A DNA stretch of 64,000 bases from Pseudomonadales bacterium (GCA_020062665.1 JAGUVW010000017.1:62001-126000); one strand, 5' to 3'. Shown: positions 34,264 through 46,107, counted from the stretch's first letter. Numbers and translations: made by a program. Notes: generated by a model not told the origin, from the letters alone.

Positions 34264-36906
34264 ATGTCAGAACTAGCCAAAGAAATCCTCCCGGTCAACA
34301 TCGAAGACGAACTCAAACAATCCTATCTTGACTACGCCATGAGCGTCATTGTGGGCCGTGCGCTGCCCGACGTGCGTGATGGCCTCAAGCCTGTGCACCG
34401 GCGCGTTCTGTTCGCCATGCACGAGCTGAAGAACGACTGGAACAAGCCCTATCTGAAATCCGCCCGCGTCGTCGGTGACGTGATCGGTAAATACCACCCG
34501 CACGGCGACTCGGCGGTGTACGACACCATCGTGCGCATGGCCCAGCCGTTCTCGCTGCGCTACACCCTGGTGGACGGCCAGGGCAACTTCGGTTCCATCG
34601 ACGGCGATAACGCCGCGGCGATGCGATACACCGAAGTGCGGATGAAGAAAATCACCCACGAATTGCTGGCGGATCTCGACAAGGAAACCGTCGATTTCAT
34701 CCCCAACTACGACGGCAAGGAAATGATGCCGTCGGTGCTGCCCACCAAGGTGCCGAACCTGCTGATCAACGGTTCTTCCGGTATCGCCGTGGGTATGGCT
34801 ACCAACATTCCGCCCCATAATCTGGGCGAAGTGATCGACGGCTGTCTGGCCTGCATCGACAACCCCGACATCGATATCGACGGCCTGATGGAATACATCA
34901 AAGGCCCCGACCTGCCCACCTACGGCATCATCAACGGCCGCTCTGGCATTATCGAAGCCTACCGCACCGGCCGTGGCCGCATGTACATGCGCGCCCGCGC
35001 CCACATCGAATTCGACAAGCACAGCGGCAAGGAATCCATCATCGTCACCGAGATCCCGTATCAGGTGAACAAGGCCCGCCTGATCGAAAAGATCGTCGAG
35101 CTGATCAAGGAAAAGAAAATCGAAGGCATCACCGACATCCGCGATGAATCGGACAAGAACATCCGCGTGGTGATCGAGGTGCGCAAGGGCGACAACGCCG
35201 AAGTGCTGCTGAACAACCTGTATTCCCAGACGCAAATGGAATCCGTGTTCGGCATCAACATGGTGGCGCTGGTGGATGGCCAGCCGCGTCTGCTGAACCT
35301 GAAGGGCATCGTCGAGTCGTTCATCCTGCACCGCCGCGAAGTGGTGACCCGTCGCACCGTTTACGATCTGCGCAAGGCCCGCGAGCGCGGCCATGTGCTG
35401 GAAGGTCTCGCTGTAGCGCTGGCCAATATCGACGAAGTGATCGAGCTGATCCGCACGTCCCCCAGCCGCACCGAGGCGGAAGAACGCCTGATGGCGAAAG
35501 GCTGGGCGCCCGGCGGCGTACTGGCCATGCTGGAGCGGGCCGGTGGCGCCGACGCTTGCCGTCCGGATGCGCTGGATCCCCGTTTTGGTTTCCGCGACAG
35601 CCTGTATTACCTGTCGGAAGTGCAGGCGAAGGAAATCCTCGACATGCGCCTGCACCGCCTGACCGGTCTGGAGCATGGCAAGCTGATCGCCGAGTACGAA
35701 GAAAAGCTCGCCCTGATCAAGGAGCTGATGGCCATCCTGGCAGATTCCAAGCTGTTGATGCAGGTCATTCGTGACGAACTCAAAGCCATTCGTGAACAGT
35801 TTGCCGACGAGCGCCGCAGCGAAATCGTCGCTTCGCGCATGGACCTCACCAACGAGGATCTGATCACCGAAGAAGACGTGGTGGTGACCCTGTCCCACGG
35901 TGGTTACGCCAAGACCCAGCCCATCAACACCTACCAGGCCCAACGCCGGGGAGGAAGGGGCAAGGCCGCTGCCGCCATCAAGGACGAGGACTACATCGAA
36001 CACCTGCTGGTGGCCAGCACTCACGACACCATTCTCTGTTTCACCAACCAGGGCAAGGTCTACTGGCTCAAGGTTTACCAGATTCCCATCGCCAGTCGCA
36101 CGTCGCGCGGTCGCCCGGTGGTGAACCTGCTGCCGCTGTCGCCGGAAGAAAAAATCACTGCCATTCTGCCGCTGCGTGAATATGAATCCGGCAAATTCGT
36201 GTTCATGGCCACCAGCAACGGCACCGTGAAAAAGGTCGAGCTGGAAGCGTTCTCCCGTCCGCGCACCGCCGGTTTGATTGCCATCGAGCTGGACGAAAAT
36301 AACCGTCTGGTGGGCGTTGCCATCACCGACGGCAAGCAGGACATCATGCTGTTCACCTCCGAAGGCAAGGCCATCCGCTTCCAGGAAGAGGAAGTGCGTG
36401 GCATGGGCCGTACTGCCCGTGGCGTGCGCGGCGTGAACCTGCCGGAAGGCATCGAGCTGGTGTCGCTGATCGTGCCGCAGGAAGGCCATCAGGTGCTCAC
36501 CGCCAGCGAAAACGGTTACGGCAAGCGCACTGCAGTGGAAGAATTCCCCACCAAGGGGCGCGCCGGCAAGGGCATGATCGCCATGGCCTGCAGCGAGCGC
36601 AACGGCGCGATGATCGGTGCCGTGCAGGTGAAAGATGGCGAGGAAATCATGCTGATCTCCGACCAGGGTACGCTGGTGCGTACCCGCGTGGACGAAGTGT
36701 CCGTGACGGGTCGCAACACCCAGGGTGTGACACTGATTCGGCTGTCGGAAGGCGAGAAGCTGGTCGGCCTGGAGCGCATCGCCGAACTTGAAGGTGCTGC
36801 AGAGGCAGATGAAGAATCTGAGGGTGACAGTGAAGTGGGCGGCACTACACTGGATGCCGATGTCGCCGGTGGCGACGAACTCCCAACCGATGATCAGGAA
36901 TCATAA
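34264..36906 (+). CDS. gyrA: DNA gyrase subunit A
   Basis: 880 residues. The breakage-reunion domain carries the active-site Tyr in [10 protein letters not shown] (about 122) and an unmutated quinolone-determining stretch ([17 protein letters not shown], Ser and Asp at E. coli 83/87 positions). The C-terminal beta-pinwheel contains the GyrA box (QRRGGRGK, about 560-567). The last 50 residues are acidic, as in other gyrases. It introduces negative supercoils with GyrB. Confidence 0.98.
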   Translation: MSELAKEILPVNIEDELKQSYLDYAMSVIVGRALPDVRDGLKPVHRRVLFAMHELKNDWNKPYLKSARVVGDVIGKYHPHGDSAVYDTIVRMAQPFSLRYTLVDGQGNFGSIDGDNAAAMRYTEVRMKKITHELLADLDKETVDFIPNYDGKEMMPSVLPTKVPNLLINGSSGIAVGMATNIPPHNLGEVIDGCLACIDNPDIDIDGLMEYIKGPDLPTYGIINGRSGIIEAYRTGRGRMYMRARAHIEFDKHSGKESIIVTEIPYQVNKARLIEKIVELIKEKKIEGITDIRDESDKNIRVVIEVRKGDNAEVLLNNLYSQTQMESVFGINMVALVDGQPRLLNLKGIVESFILHRREVVTRRTVYDLRKARERGHVLEGLAVALANIDEVIELIRTSPSRTEAEERLMAKGWAPGGVLAMLERAGGADACRPDALDPRFGFRDSLYYLSEVQAKEILDMRLHRLTGLEHGKLIAEYEEKLALIKELMAILADSKLLMQVIRDELKAIREQFADERRSEIVASRMDLTNEDLITEEDVVVTLSHGGYAKTQPINTYQAQRRGGRGKAAAAIKDEDYIEHLLVASTHDTILCFTNQGKVYWLKVYQIPIASRTSRGRPVVNLLPLSPEEKITAILPLREYESGKFVFMATSNGTVKKVELEAFSRPRTAGLIAIELDENNRLVGVAITDGKQDIMLFTSEGKAIRFQEEEVRGMGRTARGVRGVNLPEGIELVSLIVPQEGHQVLTASENGYGKRTAVEEFPTKGRAGKGMIAMACSERNGAMIGAVQVKDGEEIMLISDQGTLVRTRVDEVSVTGRNTQGVTLIRLSEGEKLVGLERIAELEGAAEADEESEGDSEVGGTTLDADVAGGDELPTDDQES

Positions 36907-36911
36907 ACTCC

Positions 36912-37991
36912 ATGACACGTGCCTATAACTTTTGTGCAGGCCCTGCAGCGCTGCCCGAAGCGGTGCTGAAGAAAGCCCAGGCGGAAATGCTCGACTACCA
37001 GGGCCGTGGCCTGTCCGTGATGGAAATGAGCCACCGTTCCGACGAGTACGTGGCCATCGCGCAAAAAGCCGAGCGCGATCTGCGGGATCTGATGAATATC
37101 CCGGAAAACTACAAAGTGCTGTTTCTGCAGGGTGGTGCCAGCACCCAGTTCGCCCAGGTGCCGCTCAATCTGCTGGGCGACAAAAACACAGCGGATTACG
37201 TCAACACCGGCGAGTGGTCGAAGAAAGCCATCAAGGAAGCCAAGCGTTACTGCAACGTCAACGTGGTGGCCACCGATGAAGCCAACAACTTCACCCGCGT
37301 GCCTGCGTTCAACACCTGGAAGCTCGATCCCGGTGCCGCCTATCTGCATTACGTGGCCAACGAAACCATCCAGGGCGTGGAATACGATTTCATTCCGGAT
37401 GTGAACGTGCCGCTGGTCACCGACATGTCCTCCAACATCCTGTCGCGGCCGGTGGATGTCAGCAAATACGCGCTGATTTATGCGGGCGCCCAGAAGAATA
37501 TTGGCCCGGCCGGCATCACCGTGGTGATCGTGCGCGAGGATTTCCTCGGCAAAGCGCTGCCGATCACGCCCACCATGCTGGATTACAAGATTCACGCCGA
37601 CAGCGATTCCATGTACAACACGCCGCCCACCTATGCCTGGTATCTGGCGGGTCTGGTGTTCGAGTGGATCAAGGAGCAGGGCGGTGTTGACGGCATGGCA
37701 CGCCTGAACAAGGCCAAGAAGGACAAGCTCTACGGCTACATCGATAACAGCGGCTTCTACAAAAATCCGGTGGCGCTCAACAACCGCTCCTGGATGAATG
37801 TACCGTTCACGTTGCCAGATGAGGCGCTGGACAAACCGTTCCTGAAAGAAGCCGAAGAGCGTCGCCTGCTCAACCTCAAAGGCCATCGTCTGGTGGGCGG
37901 CATGCGCGCCAGCATTTACAACCCGGTGCCGATGGAAGCCGTCGACGCACTGATCGCATTCATGCAGGATTTTGCCAAGCGCAGGGGATAA
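36912..37991 (+). CDS. serC: Phosphoserine aminotransferase
   Basis: 359 residues. Family start TRAYNFCAGPAALPEAVLKKAQAE, the PLP lysine in YAGAQKNIGPAG, and LQGGAST. It transaminates 3-phosphohydroxypyruvate (serine) and the analogous pyridoxal precursor. It starts 5 bp after gyrA and runs into pheA with 7 bp between, the usual gammaproteobacterial order. Confidence 0.97.
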   Translation: MTRAYNFCAGPAALPEAVLKKAQAEMLDYQGRGLSVMEMSHRSDEYVAIAQKAERDLRDLMNIPENYKVLFLQGGASTQFAQVPLNLLGDKNTADYVNTGEWSKKAIKEAKRYCNVNVVATDEANNFTRVPAFNTWKLDPGAAYLHYVANETIQGVEYDFIPDVNVPLVTDMSSNILSRPVDVSKYALIYAGAQKNIGPAGITVVIVREDFLGKALPITPTMLDYKIHADSDSMYNTPPTYAWYLAGLVFEWIKEQGGVDGMARLNKAKKDKLYGYIDNSGFYKNPVALNNRSWMNVPFTLPDEALDKPFLKEAEERRLLNLKGHRLVGGMRASIYNPVPMEAVDALIAFMQDFAKRRG

Positions 37992-37998
37992 GCGGGGA

Positions 37999-39096
37999 AT
38001 GGCGGACGATAAACCGACACTGGACTCATTACGCGGACAGATCGACGCTGTGGATCAGCAGATTCAGAAACTGCTGAACCAGCGTGCCCGTTTTGCCCAG
38101 CAGGTGGCCGACGTCAAGCAGGCGGAACAGCCCGGTGAAAAGGTGGTGTTTTACCGTCCCGAACGCGAAGCGCAGGTGCTGCGTCGTGTCATGGAACGCA
38201 ACGAAGGCCCGCTCAATGAAGAAACCGTGGCGCGCCTGTTCCGCGAAATCATGTCCGCCTGCCCGGCGCTGGAAGAGCCCATGCAGATCGCCTACCTGGG
38301 GCCCGAGGGCACCTTCACCCAGGCAGCGGCGCAAAAGCACTTTGGCCACGCTGTGCTGACCCGGCCCATGGCCACCATCGATGAAGTATTCCGCGAAGTG
38401 GAATCCGGCAACGCTCACTATGGCGTGGTGCCGGTGGAAAACTCCACCGAAGGCATGGTGAATACCACCTTGGATTCCTTCGTGCATTCCCGTCTGATCA
38501 TCAACGGTGAAGTGGAATTGCGCATTCATCATCATCTGCTGATCGGCAAGTCCACCAAGCCAGAGGCGATTACCCGCATCTATTCCCACCAGCAGTCCCT
38601 GGCCCAGTGCCGGCAATGGCTGGATGCACATTTTCCCAAGGCGGAGCGGGTTGCGGTGAGCAGCAACGCGGAAGCAGCCAAGCGGCTGCAACATGAATGG
38701 CACGCCGCCGCCATCGCCGGTGAAACTGCCGCCGAAATCTACAGCCTGGAAAAGCACGCGGAAAACATCGAAGACAACCCGCACAACACCACGCGCTTTC
38801 TGATTGTGGGCAACACCCATGTGCCGCCATCCGGCGACGACAAGACGTCCATCATCGTCTCCATGCGCAACAAGCCCGGCGCGCTGTACGAATTGCTGGA
38901 GCCTTTCTACAAGAATGGCATCAGCCTCACCCGCATCGAAACCCGTCCGGCCCGCGAAGGCACCTGGGCCTACATGTTCTTCATCGATTTCGAAGGCCAC
39001 GAAAACGATGAAGTGGTGCGCAGCGTGATGAAGGAAGTGGAAGACAAAGCCGTCTATGTGAAGCGCCTGGGTTCCTATCCCAAAGCGGTGCTGTAA
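37999..39096 (+). CDS. pheA: Chorismate mutase / prephenate dehydratase
   Basis: 365 residues from an ATG preceded by GGGGA. Domains: AroQ chorismate mutase (about 5-90, RGQIDAVDQQIQKLLNQRA), prephenate dehydratase (about 95-270, AYLGPEGTFTQAAA, ENSTEGMVNTTLDS) and an ACT regulatory domain (about 280-365, NKPGALYELLEPFY) for feedback by phenylalanine. It makes phenylpyruvate from chorismate. Confidence 0.96.
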   Translation: MADDKPTLDSLRGQIDAVDQQIQKLLNQRARFAQQVADVKQAEQPGEKVVFYRPEREAQVLRRVMERNEGPLNEETVARLFREIMSACPALEEPMQIAYLGPEGTFTQAAAQKHFGHAVLTRPMATIDEVFREVESGNAHYGVVPVENSTEGMVNTTLDSFVHSRLIINGEVELRIHHHLLIGKSTKPEAITRIYSHQQSLAQCRQWLDAHFPKAERVAVSSNAEAAKRLQHEWHAAAIAGETAAEIYSLEKHAENIEDNPHNTTRFLIVGNTHVPPSGDDKTSIIVSMRNKPGALYELLEPFYKNGISLTRIETRPAREGTWAYMFFIDFEGHENDEVVRSVMKEVEDKAVYVKRLGSYPKAVL

Positions 39097-39131
39097 CCTG
39101 TCAACGGGCCAATCTCTCAACGGAAAGCGCA

Positions 39132-40235
39132 ATGGCATGTGACTATATCGCCCTGGCGGCGCAAGGTGTGCAAAAGCTGACGCCCTATGTTCCCGGCAAA
39201 CCGGTGGAAGAGCTGGAGCGCGAACTCGGCATCACCAACATCATCAAGCTGGCCAGCAACGAAAATCCGCTGGGCCCCAGCCCGAAGGCACTGGCCGCGC
39301 TGGACAAGGTCAAGGCGGAACTCACCCGCTATCCCGATGGCAACGGTTTCAAGCTGAAACAGGCGCTGAGCAACCACCTTGGCGTTGCGCTGGACACGAT
39401 TACCCTGGGCAACGGCTCCAACGATGTGCTGGAAATCATCGCCCGCGCTTACCTGGCACCCGGTGACGAAGCCATCTATTCCCAGTATGCATTCGCGGTG
39501 TATCCGATTTCCGTGCAGGCGGTGGGCGCGACCGCGGTGGTCACGCCAGCCATCAACTACGGCCATGATCTGGAGGCGATGGCAGCCGCCGTCACGCCGA
39601 AAACCAAGATCATTTTTATCGCCAACCCCAACAATCCCACCGGCACCTGGTTCGGCAAATCCGAGTGGGAAACGTTCATGGCCAAGGTGCCGGAAAACGT
39701 GCTGGTGGTGCTGGACGAAGCCTATATTGAGTACGTCGAAGACAGCGACGCCCTGAACGGCCTGGATTACGTTTCCCGTTTTCCCAATCTGATCGTGTCG
39801 CGCACGTTTTCCAAGGCCTATGGTTTGGCGGGGTTGCGGGTCGGTTACTGCATTTCCCATCCCCAGGTGGCGAATATTCTCAACCGCGTCCGGCAACCCT
39901 TTAACGTGGATTCCTTCGCGTTGGCCGCTGCGACCGCCGTACTGGATGATACCGACTACCTGCATCGCAGCCGGAAAACCAACCGCGATGGCATGCAGCA
40001 ACTGGTTGCAGGCTTCAAGCAGCTGGGGCTCGACTACATCTCGTCCGCCGGCAACTTTATCGTCGTGAATTTCGATCAGGACGCCGCGCCGTTCTACCAG
40101 GCACTGTTGCGCGAAGGCGTGATTGTGCGTCCCGTGGCCAATTACGGCATGCCGAAATCCCTGCGCATCAGTATCGGTCTGCCCGAGGAAAATGCCCGCT
40201 TCCTGCAGGCACTGAAAAAGGTGCTCGGCCGATGA
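39132..40235 (+). CDS. hisC: Histidinol-phosphate aminotransferase
   Basis: 367 residues of the class II aminotransferase fold: ASNENPLGPSPKA, ANPNNPTGTWF, VLDEAYIEY and the PLP lysine in SRTFSKAYGLAGLRVG. Located between pheA and tyrA/aroA, where this copy often also serves aromatic amino-acid transamination in pseudomonads. The stop overlaps tyrA/aroA by 4 bp. Confidence 0.93.
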   Translation: MACDYIALAAQGVQKLTPYVPGKPVEELERELGITNIIKLASNENPLGPSPKALAALDKVKAELTRYPDGNGFKLKQALSNHLGVALDTITLGNGSNDVLEIIARAYLAPGDEAIYSQYAFAVYPISVQAVGATAVVTPAINYGHDLEAMAAAVTPKTKIIFIANPNNPTGTWFGKSEWETFMAKVPENVLVVLDEAYIEYVEDSDALNGLDYVSRFPNLIVSRTFSKAYGLAGLRVGYCISHPQVANILNRVRQPFNVDSFALAAATAVLDDTDYLHRSRKTNRDGMQQLVAGFKQLGLDYISSAGNFIVVNFDQDAAPFYQALLREGVIVRPVANYGMPKSLRISIGLPEENARFLQALKKVLGR

Positions 40236-42454
40236 AAACCCTGCCGCTGGGATCGGTGGTGGTGGTCGGGCTTGGCCTGATCGGTGGCTCCTTTGCCCTG
40301 GGCCTGAAAGCGCACCGGCTGTGCCGGGAAGTGGTGGGGTGCGGTCGCAGCGAAGCCACCCTCCAGCGGGCGCTGGAACTGGGTCTGGTGGATCGCATCG
40401 AAACCGATCTGGCAAAAGCAGTGAAAGGCGCTGACCTCGTCATGCTCGCGGCGCCCATCGGTTCAACCGAAACATTGCTGAAAGCCATGGCGCCGGGTCT
40501 GGATGGCGAAACCATTGTCACCGACGCCGGCAGCGTCAAAGGCAATGTGGTCACCGCCGCGAAAGCTGCGTTCAACGAAATGCCCTCCTGGTTTGTCCCC
40601 GGCCATCCCATCGCAGGTGCCGAAAAGAGCGGCCCGGACGCCGCAAAAGTCGACCTGTTCCGCAAGCACAAGGTCATTCTCACACCATTGGAAAGCACTG
40701 ATCCCCGCGCGGTGAGTTTGGTGCAACAGCTCTGGCAGGCCATGGGCGCCGAAGTCCTGCATATGGGTGTCGAGCAGCATGACAGCGTGCTGGCCGCCAC
40801 CAGCCATCTGCCGCACCTGCTGGCGTTCTCGCTGGTGGACAGCCTGGCCAAAGAGAATGAAAACCAGGAGATCTTCCGCTATGCTGCCGGCGGTTTTCGG
40901 GATTTCACCCGGATTGCCTCCAGCGACCCCACCATGTGGCATGACATTTTCATTGCCAACAAGGATGCGATACTGGGGGTGATCGGCCAGTTCAACCGGG
41001 GTCTGGAGCAGTTCCGGCAGGCGGTCGAACGGCAGGACTCCCAGGCCATGCTCGGCATCATGACCCGCGCCAAGGCCGCCCGCGACCATTTCACCCAATT
41101 GTTAGCCAAACGGGCCTACACCAACACTATGAGCGACAAGAACATCATTTTCACCGCCCACGCGGGTGGTGAAGTCAAAGGCCGGATTCGCGTGCCGGGC
41201 GACAAGTCCATTTCCCACCGCTCCATCATGCTGGGGTCTCTGGCGGAAGGCGTTACTGAAGTCACCGGCTTCCTCGAAGGCGAGGACAGTCTGGCCACCC
41301 TGCAGACCTTCCGCGACCTGGGCGTCACCATCGAAGGCCCCAATCACGGCCATGTGAAAATCTACGGCGTGGGCATGCACGGTCTGCTGCCGCCCCACGG
41401 CACTCTCTATTTGGGCAACAGCGGCACGTCCATGCGCCTGCTGTCCGGCCTGCTGTCCGCCCAGTCCTTTGACTGCGTGCTGACCGGCGATGAATCCCTG
41501 TCCAAGCGTCCCATGGGTCGAGTCGCCAAGCCGCTGCGGGAAATGGGCGCGGTGGTGGAAACGGAAGAGAAGGGCACGCCCCCAGTGCGTATAAAAGGCG
41601 GCCAGAAGCTCAAGGGCATCCACTACGACATGCCCATGGCCAGCGCCCAGGTGAAGTCCTGCGTCCTGCTGGCGGGTCTGTATGCGGAAGGTGAAACCAG
41701 TGTCACCGAACCGGCCCCCACCCGTGATCACACCGAGCGCATGCTGCGGGGCTTCGGCTACCCGGTCACCGTGGAAGGCAACAAAATCACCCTGAAGGGC
41801 GGCGGCAAACTCACCGCCACCAAAATTGACGTGCCGGCGGACATTTCCTCCGCTGCCTTCTTCATGGTGGCCGCCAGCATCACCCCTGGCGCCGACCTCA
41901 CTCTCGAACACGTGGGCATCAACCCCACCCGCATCGGCGTGATCAACATCCTGCGCGCCATGGGTGGCAAGCTCGACGTGCTCAACGAGCGCGAAGTGGG
42001 TGGCGAACCTGTAGCCGACATTCGCATCCAATATGCACCATTGAAGGGCATCGAGATCCCGGAAGATCAGGTTCCCCTCGCCATCGACGAATTCCCGTCC
42101 CTGTTCATCGCCGCCGCCTGCGCCCAGGGCACCACCATCCTGCGCGGCGCGGAAGAGCTGCGGGTAAAGGAAAGCGACCGCATCCAGGTCATGGCCGACG
42201 GCCTCAAAATCCTCGGTGTGAAAGCCGATCCCACTCCGGATGGCATCATTATTGAAGGTGGCCCCATGGGCAGCGGCACCATCGAAAGTCACGGCGACCA
42301 TCGGATTGCCATGTCCTTCGCAGTGGCGGCACTTCGCTCCCAGGGCGACATCGTGATCCGAAATTGCGCAAATGTGGCGACTTCCTTCCCGAATTTCGTT
42401 GAACTGTCACGAAAAGTCGGTATGAAGCTGGATGTCGCAGAGGCGGGAGAATAA
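40232..42454 (+). CDS. Fused prephenate dehydrogenase / EPSP synthase
   Basis: 740 residues in one frame. Residues about 1-290 are a prephenate dehydrogenase ([23 protein letters not shown] site; catalytic His in [10 protein letters not shown]), then a short linker (MSDKNIIFT at about 300), then EPSP synthase (about 310-740: [38 protein letters not shown]). This TyrA-AroA fusion is known in Pseudomonas and relatives. It supplies tyrosine and chorismate. It is coupled to hisC and sits 4 bp before cmk. Confidence 0.96.
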   Translation: MKTLPLGSVVVVGLGLIGGSFALGLKAHRLCREVVGCGRSEATLQRALELGLVDRIETDLAKAVKGADLVMLAAPIGSTETLLKAMAPGLDGETIVTDAGSVKGNVVTAAKAAFNEMPSWFVPGHPIAGAEKSGPDAAKVDLFRKHKVILTPLESTDPRAVSLVQQLWQAMGAEVLHMGVEQHDSVLAATSHLPHLLAFSLVDSLAKENENQEIFRYAAGGFRDFTRIASSDPTMWHDIFIANKDAILGVIGQFNRGLEQFRQAVERQDSQAMLGIMTRAKAARDHFTQLLAKRAYTNTMSDKNIIFTAHAGGEVKGRIRVPGDKSISHRSIMLGSLAEGVTEVTGFLEGEDSLATLQTFRDLGVTIEGPNHGHVKIYGVGMHGLLPPHGTLYLGNSGTSMRLLSGLLSAQSFDCVLTGDESLSKRPMGRVAKPLREMGAVVETEEKGTPPVRIKGGQKLKGIHYDMPMASAQVKSCVLLAGLYAEGETSVTEPAPTRDHTERMLRGFGYPVTVEGNKITLKGGGKLTATKIDVPADISSAAFFMVAASITPGADLTLEHVGINPTRIGVINILRAMGGKLDVLNEREVGGEPVADIRIQYAPLKGIEIPEDQVPLAIDEFPSLFIAAACAQGTTILRGAEELRVKESDRIQVMADGLKILGVKADPTPDGIIIEGGPMGSGTIESHGDHRIAMSFAVAALRSQGDIVIRNCANVATSFPNFVELSRKVGMKLDVAEAGE

Positions 42455-42458
42455 CACC

Positions 42459-43157
42459 ATGGCGAAAGGCCCCAACCGAGTTCCGGTCATCACCCTCGAC
42501 GGCCCTGGCGGCTCCGGCAAGGGCACCATTGCCCAGCGCGTGGCCCAGGCGCTGCGCTGGCATCTGCTGGACAGTGGTGCGCTCTACCGGCTGGTGGCAC
42601 TGGCGGCGACCCATCACGGCGTGGCGCTGGACAACGAAGCCAGCCTGAAAATCCTGGCAGAAAACATGGACGTACAGTTTGCGGTGGACGATCCCAGCCA
42701 GCCCATCCGCATCGTGCTGGAAGGCGAAAATGTGAGCAAAGAAATCCGCTCCGAGGAGACGGGAAAGCTTGCCTCCAAAGTGGCGGCCCTGCCCAGCGTG
42801 CGCGAAGGCCTGCTCCAACGGCAGCATGACTTCCGCGAGGCCCCCGGCCTGGTGGCAGATGGGCGCGACATGGGCACCGTGGTGTTCCCGGATGCCGACC
42901 TCAAGATCTATCTCACTGCCAGCGTCGAGGAGCGCGCCCAGCGCCGCTTCCGCCAGTTGCAAGACAAGGGCTTGAGTGCTAACTTAGCCGACCTCAAAGC
43001 GGCAATTCAGTCCCGTGACGAACAGGATATGAACCGCGCGGTGGCGCCCCTGGTGCCCGCCGACGATGCCGTGATAATTGACAGTACTGACATGACGATT
43101 GACGAGGTATTCGCCGAACTGATGCATCATGCCAGGAACAAAGGGCTGGTCAGTTAA
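42459..43157 (+). CDS. cmk: Cytidylate kinase
   Basis: 232 residues from the ATG at 42459 (GGGAG upstream). P-loop [20 protein letters not shown], then [11 protein letters not shown] and [13 protein letters not shown] typical of bacterial CMP kinases. It phosphorylates CMP/dCMP. It precedes rpsA, as in many proteobacteria. Confidence 0.96.
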   Translation: MAKGPNRVPVITLDGPGGSGKGTIAQRVAQALRWHLLDSGALYRLVALAATHHGVALDNEASLKILAENMDVQFAVDDPSQPIRIVLEGENVSKEIRSEETGKLASKVAALPSVREGLLQRQHDFREAPGLVADGRDMGTVVFPDADLKIYLTASVEERAQRRFRQLQDKGLSANLADLKAAIQSRDEQDMNRAVAPLVPADDAVIIDSTDMTIDEVFAELMHHARNKGLVS

Positions 43158-43231
43158 CCGCCCCCGAGCCCCACACTGATGGGGTTCTGTTGAACCAACT
43201 TACGGGTCGGTTCGACGAGCAGCAGAATCAG

Positions 43232-43320
43232 ATCGCAAATGAGGATCACCTCAGGGTGGTTTTCATTTGCGATTTTGGCGTTTTCCACCGCACCCCTAAT
43301 CGCCAGCCGCGGTGGAAAAC
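43232..43320 (+). promoter_or_regulatory. Two perfect hairpins in the rpsA leader (candidate S1 autoregulatory element)
   Basis: Hairpin 1: ATCGCAAATGA (43232-43242) with TCATTTGCGAT (43263-43273), 11 bp, with a GGA in the loop. Hairpin 2: GTTTTCCACCGC (43280-43291) with GCGGTGGAAAAC (43309-43320), 12 bp. They lie 65-150 bp before the rpsA ATG. In E. coli, S1 represses its own translation through a folded leader with GGA loops; this layout could serve the same role. Function is inferred. Confidence 0.5.
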
Positions 43321-43384
43321 ACAAGCAAACAACCCGTATGTCGCTGGCAGCGTGCGGTTTGAACGTTAATCACAGGTCTGAAAC

Positions 43385-45061
43385 ATGAGCGAAAGCTTTG
43401 CCCAACTCTTTGAAGAAAGTCTGAAAGAACTCGACATGAACCCCGGCTCCATCGTCAAGGGCACCATCGTGTCCATCGATGACGACTGGGTCACTGTCTA
43501 TGCGGGTCTGAAATCCGAAGGCGTGATTCCCCGTGATCAATTCCTGTCTGAGCGCGGCGAACTGGAAATCGCAGTAGGCGACGAAGTCGACGTAGCGCTG
43601 GAATCTCTCGAAGACGGTTTCGGTGAAACCCGTCTGTCCCGCGAAAAAGCCAAGCGTGCTGAGTCCTGGAAGCGTCTGGAAAAAGCGTTCGAAGCTTCTG
43701 AGGTGGTCAAGGGCATCATCAATGGCAAGGTCAAGGGCGGTTTCACAGTCGACATCGAATCCGTTCGCGCGTTCCTGCCCGGCTCCCTGGTTGACGTTCG
43801 CCCTGTGCGCGACACCGGCCACCTCGAAGGCAAAGAGCTGGAATTCAAAGTTATCAAGCTGGACGCCAAGCGTAACAACGTTGTGGTATCCCGCCGTGCC
43901 GTTCTCGAAGCGGAAAACAGCGCCGAGCGTGAAGCGCTGCTGGAAAAACTGCAGGAAGGAATGGAAGTCAAAGGTATCGTCAAGAACCTCACCGACTACG
44001 GTGCGTTCGTTGACCTGGGCGGTATCGACGGTCTGCTGCACATCACCGACATGGCCTGGAAGCGCATCAAGCATCCGAACGAAATCGTGGAAGTGGGCGA
44101 CGAAATCCTGGTGAAAGTCCTGAAGTTCGACCGCGAGCGCAATCGCGTGTCACTGGGTCTGAAGCAGCTGGGCTCCGATCCCTGGGTTGAAATCACCCGC
44201 CGTTATCCTGAAGGCAGCCGCGTGAAAGCGCGCGTGACCAACCTGACTGACTACGGCTGCTTCGCCGAGCTGCAGGAAGGCGTCGAAGGTCTGGTTCACG
44301 TTTCCGAAATGGATTGGACCAACAAGAACGTGCATCCGTCCAAGGTTGTCTCCATCGGTGACGAAGTGGATGTGATCGTTCTGGACATCGACGAGGAGCG
44401 TCGCCGTATTTCCCTGGGTATCAAGCAGTGCAAACCCAATCCCTGGGAAGAGTTCGCCACCAAGTTCAACAAGAACGACAAGATCTCCGGCAAGATCAAG
44501 TCCATCACTGACTTCGGTATCTTCATCGGTCTGGATGGCGGCATCGACGGTCTGGTGCATCTGTCTGACATCAGCTGGGATCTGCCGGGCGAAGAAGCTG
44601 TGCGCAACTACAAGAAAGGTGACGAGATCGAAACCGTCATCCTGTCTGTGGATCCCGAGCGCGAGCGTATCTCCCTGGGCGTCAAGCAGCTGGAGCAGGA
44701 TCCGTTCGCCATGTTCGTGCAGGACAACGACAAGGGCAGCGTAGTCAAAGGCACCATCAAGTCCGTTGACGCCAAAGGTGCTGTGGTCGATCTGGGTGAC
44801 GGCGTTGAAGCCACTCTGAAAGCCTCTGAAATCAGCCGTGACCGCGTGGAAGATGCACGCAATCACCTGAAGGAAGGCGATGCAGTGGAAGCACGCATCA
44901 TCAGCGTCGATCGCAAGAACCGCACCATCGCCCTGTCCGTGAAGGCGAAGGATGCAGCCGAAGAGAAGGAAGCCATGAAGTCCATCAAAGAGGGCAACGA
45001 GGCAGCCGCTCCAAAGACCATCGGTGATCTGATCAAGCAGCAGTTGAATGCTGACAAGTAA
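43385..45061 (+). CDS. rpsA: 30S ribosomal protein S1
   Basis: 558 residues with six S1 RNA-binding repeats (e.g. [34 protein letters not shown]). The family start [13 protein letters not shown] is intact. It brings mRNA to the 30S subunit. There is a folded leader upstream and a terminator 28 bp downstream; ihfB, often next to rpsA, is absent here. Confidence 0.98.
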   Translation: MSESFAQLFEESLKELDMNPGSIVKGTIVSIDDDWVTVYAGLKSEGVIPRDQFLSERGELEIAVGDEVDVALESLEDGFGETRLSREKAKRAESWKRLEKAFEASEVVKGIINGKVKGGFTVDIESVRAFLPGSLVDVRPVRDTGHLEGKELEFKVIKLDAKRNNVVVSRRAVLEAENSAEREALLEKLQEGMEVKGIVKNLTDYGAFVDLGGIDGLLHITDMAWKRIKHPNEIVEVGDEILVKVLKFDRERNRVSLGLKQLGSDPWVEITRRYPEGSRVKARVTNLTDYGCFAELQEGVEGLVHVSEMDWTNKNVHPSKVVSIGDEVDVIVLDIDEERRRISLGIKQCKPNPWEEFATKFNKNDKISGKIKSITDFGIFIGLDGGIDGLVHLSDISWDLPGEEAVRNYKKGDEIETVILSVDPERERISLGVKQLEQDPFAMFVQDNDKGSVVKGTIKSVDAKGAVVDLGDGVEATLKASEISRDRVEDARNHLKEGDAVEARIISVDRKNRTIALSVKAKDAAEEKEAMKSIKEGNEAAAPKTIGDLIKQQLNADK

Positions 45062-45088
45062 GCATTGATTGCAACGCGAAATCACAGG

Positions 45089-45114
45089 AAGGGCGGGTAA
45101 CACCGCCCTTTTTG
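45089..45114 (+). terminator. Intrinsic terminator after rpsA
   Basis: AAGGGCGG (45089-45096) with CCGCCCTT (45103-45110) around a 6-nt loop, followed by a T run, 28 bp past the rpsA stop. Confidence 0.93.
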
Positions 45115-45196
45115 TTGCCTGCGAAAAAGTGCGCGGGTTATGCTCGATCGCGATTCATAAAACGATTCGACACGCATATTACAGGGGGGAGTTTCG

Positions 45197-46039
45197 ATGA
45201 CGCAGCTGAATGGAAAGGTGGCGGCGATTACCGGTGCCGGTTCGGGAATTGGTCGTGCGCTGGCAGTGGCGCTGGCCGCGGAAGGCTGTGACCTGGCGCT
45301 GTCCGATGTGAATGAACTGGGTTTGCAGGAAACCGTGCAGCAGTTACAGGGCAGGGGTGTTCGCGTGCACAGCCAGAAGCTGGACGTGGCAGACCGGGAT
45401 GCCGTTTACGCCTGGGCGGATACGGTGGCGGCGCACTTCGGCAAGGTCAACCTGATCTTCAACAATGCCGGCGTATCGGTGAGTGAAACCATCGAGAGCA
45501 TGGGCTATGAGAATTTCGAATGGCTGATGAATATCAATTTCTGGGGTGTGGTGTACGGCACCAAGGCGTTCCTGCCGCATCTGAAGGCGTCCGGTGAAGG
45601 CCACGTCATCAATGTCTCCAGCGTATTTGGCATGATCGGCGTGCCCACCCAGAGCGCCTACAACGCGGCCAAATTCGCAGTGAAAGGCTTTACTGAGTGT
45701 CTGCGGGAAGAAATGGCGATTTCAGGCTATCCCGTGAATGTCACCTGCGTGCATCCCGGCGGTATCAAGACTAACATCGTGCGCAGCAGTCGCATCGGCA
45801 ATGTGGCCGGTATGGGGCCCAGTGAAAAACAACATGCGGCAAAAATGTTCGACGCCATGGCGCGCACCAGCCCGGATGAAGCGGCACGGGTGATTCTGGA
45901 TGGCGTGCGCAAGAACAGTCCTCGTGTGCTGATCGGGATGGATGCGCGGTTGATTGATTCCGTGCAACGTCTGTTGCCCACAGGCTACCAGAACCTGCTG
46001 ATCTGGAGCACGCGGCGCAATCAGCAGAAAGGGCGCTGA
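45197..46039 (+). CDS. Short-chain dehydrogenase/reductase
   Basis: 280 residues. TGAGSGIGRALAVALA (NAD(P) site), NNAG, catalytic Ser in NVSSVFGMIG and YNAAKFAVKG (YxxxK) are all present, so it should be active. The substrate is unknown. GGGGAG precedes the ATG. It is a single gene between the rpsA and 46044 terminators. Confidence 0.88.
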   Translation: MTQLNGKVAAITGAGSGIGRALAVALAAEGCDLALSDVNELGLQETVQQLQGRGVRVHSQKLDVADRDAVYAWADTVAAHFGKVNLIFNNAGVSVSETIESMGYENFEWLMNINFWGVVYGTKAFLPHLKASGEGHVINVSSVFGMIGVPTQSAYNAAKFAVKGFTECLREEMAISGYPVNVTCVHPGGIKTNIVRSSRIGNVAGMGPSEKQHAAKMFDAMARTSPDEAARVILDGVRKNSPRVLIGMDARLIDSVQRLLPTGYQNLLIWSTRRNQQKGR

Positions 46040-46043
46040 AATG

Positions 46044-46072
46044 AAAAAGGCGGCCATACAGGTCGCCTTTTC
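46044..46072. terminator. Bidirectional terminator between the SDR and TolC genes
   Basis: AAAAGGCG (46045-46052) with CGCCTTTT (46064-46071), extended by GCC/GGT inside. The T run on one side and A run on the other let it serve both convergent genes. Confidence 0.88.
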
Positions 46073-46107
46073 TGAAAGTGGATGGTCAATTCCACCGCTA
46101 AAGATTG

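Noticed and set aside
34273-36489. A 738-residue open frame on the strand opposite gyrA
   Set aside because: It lies entirely within gyrA, is His/Gln-rich from antisense codon bias, and has no family resemblance or ribosome site.
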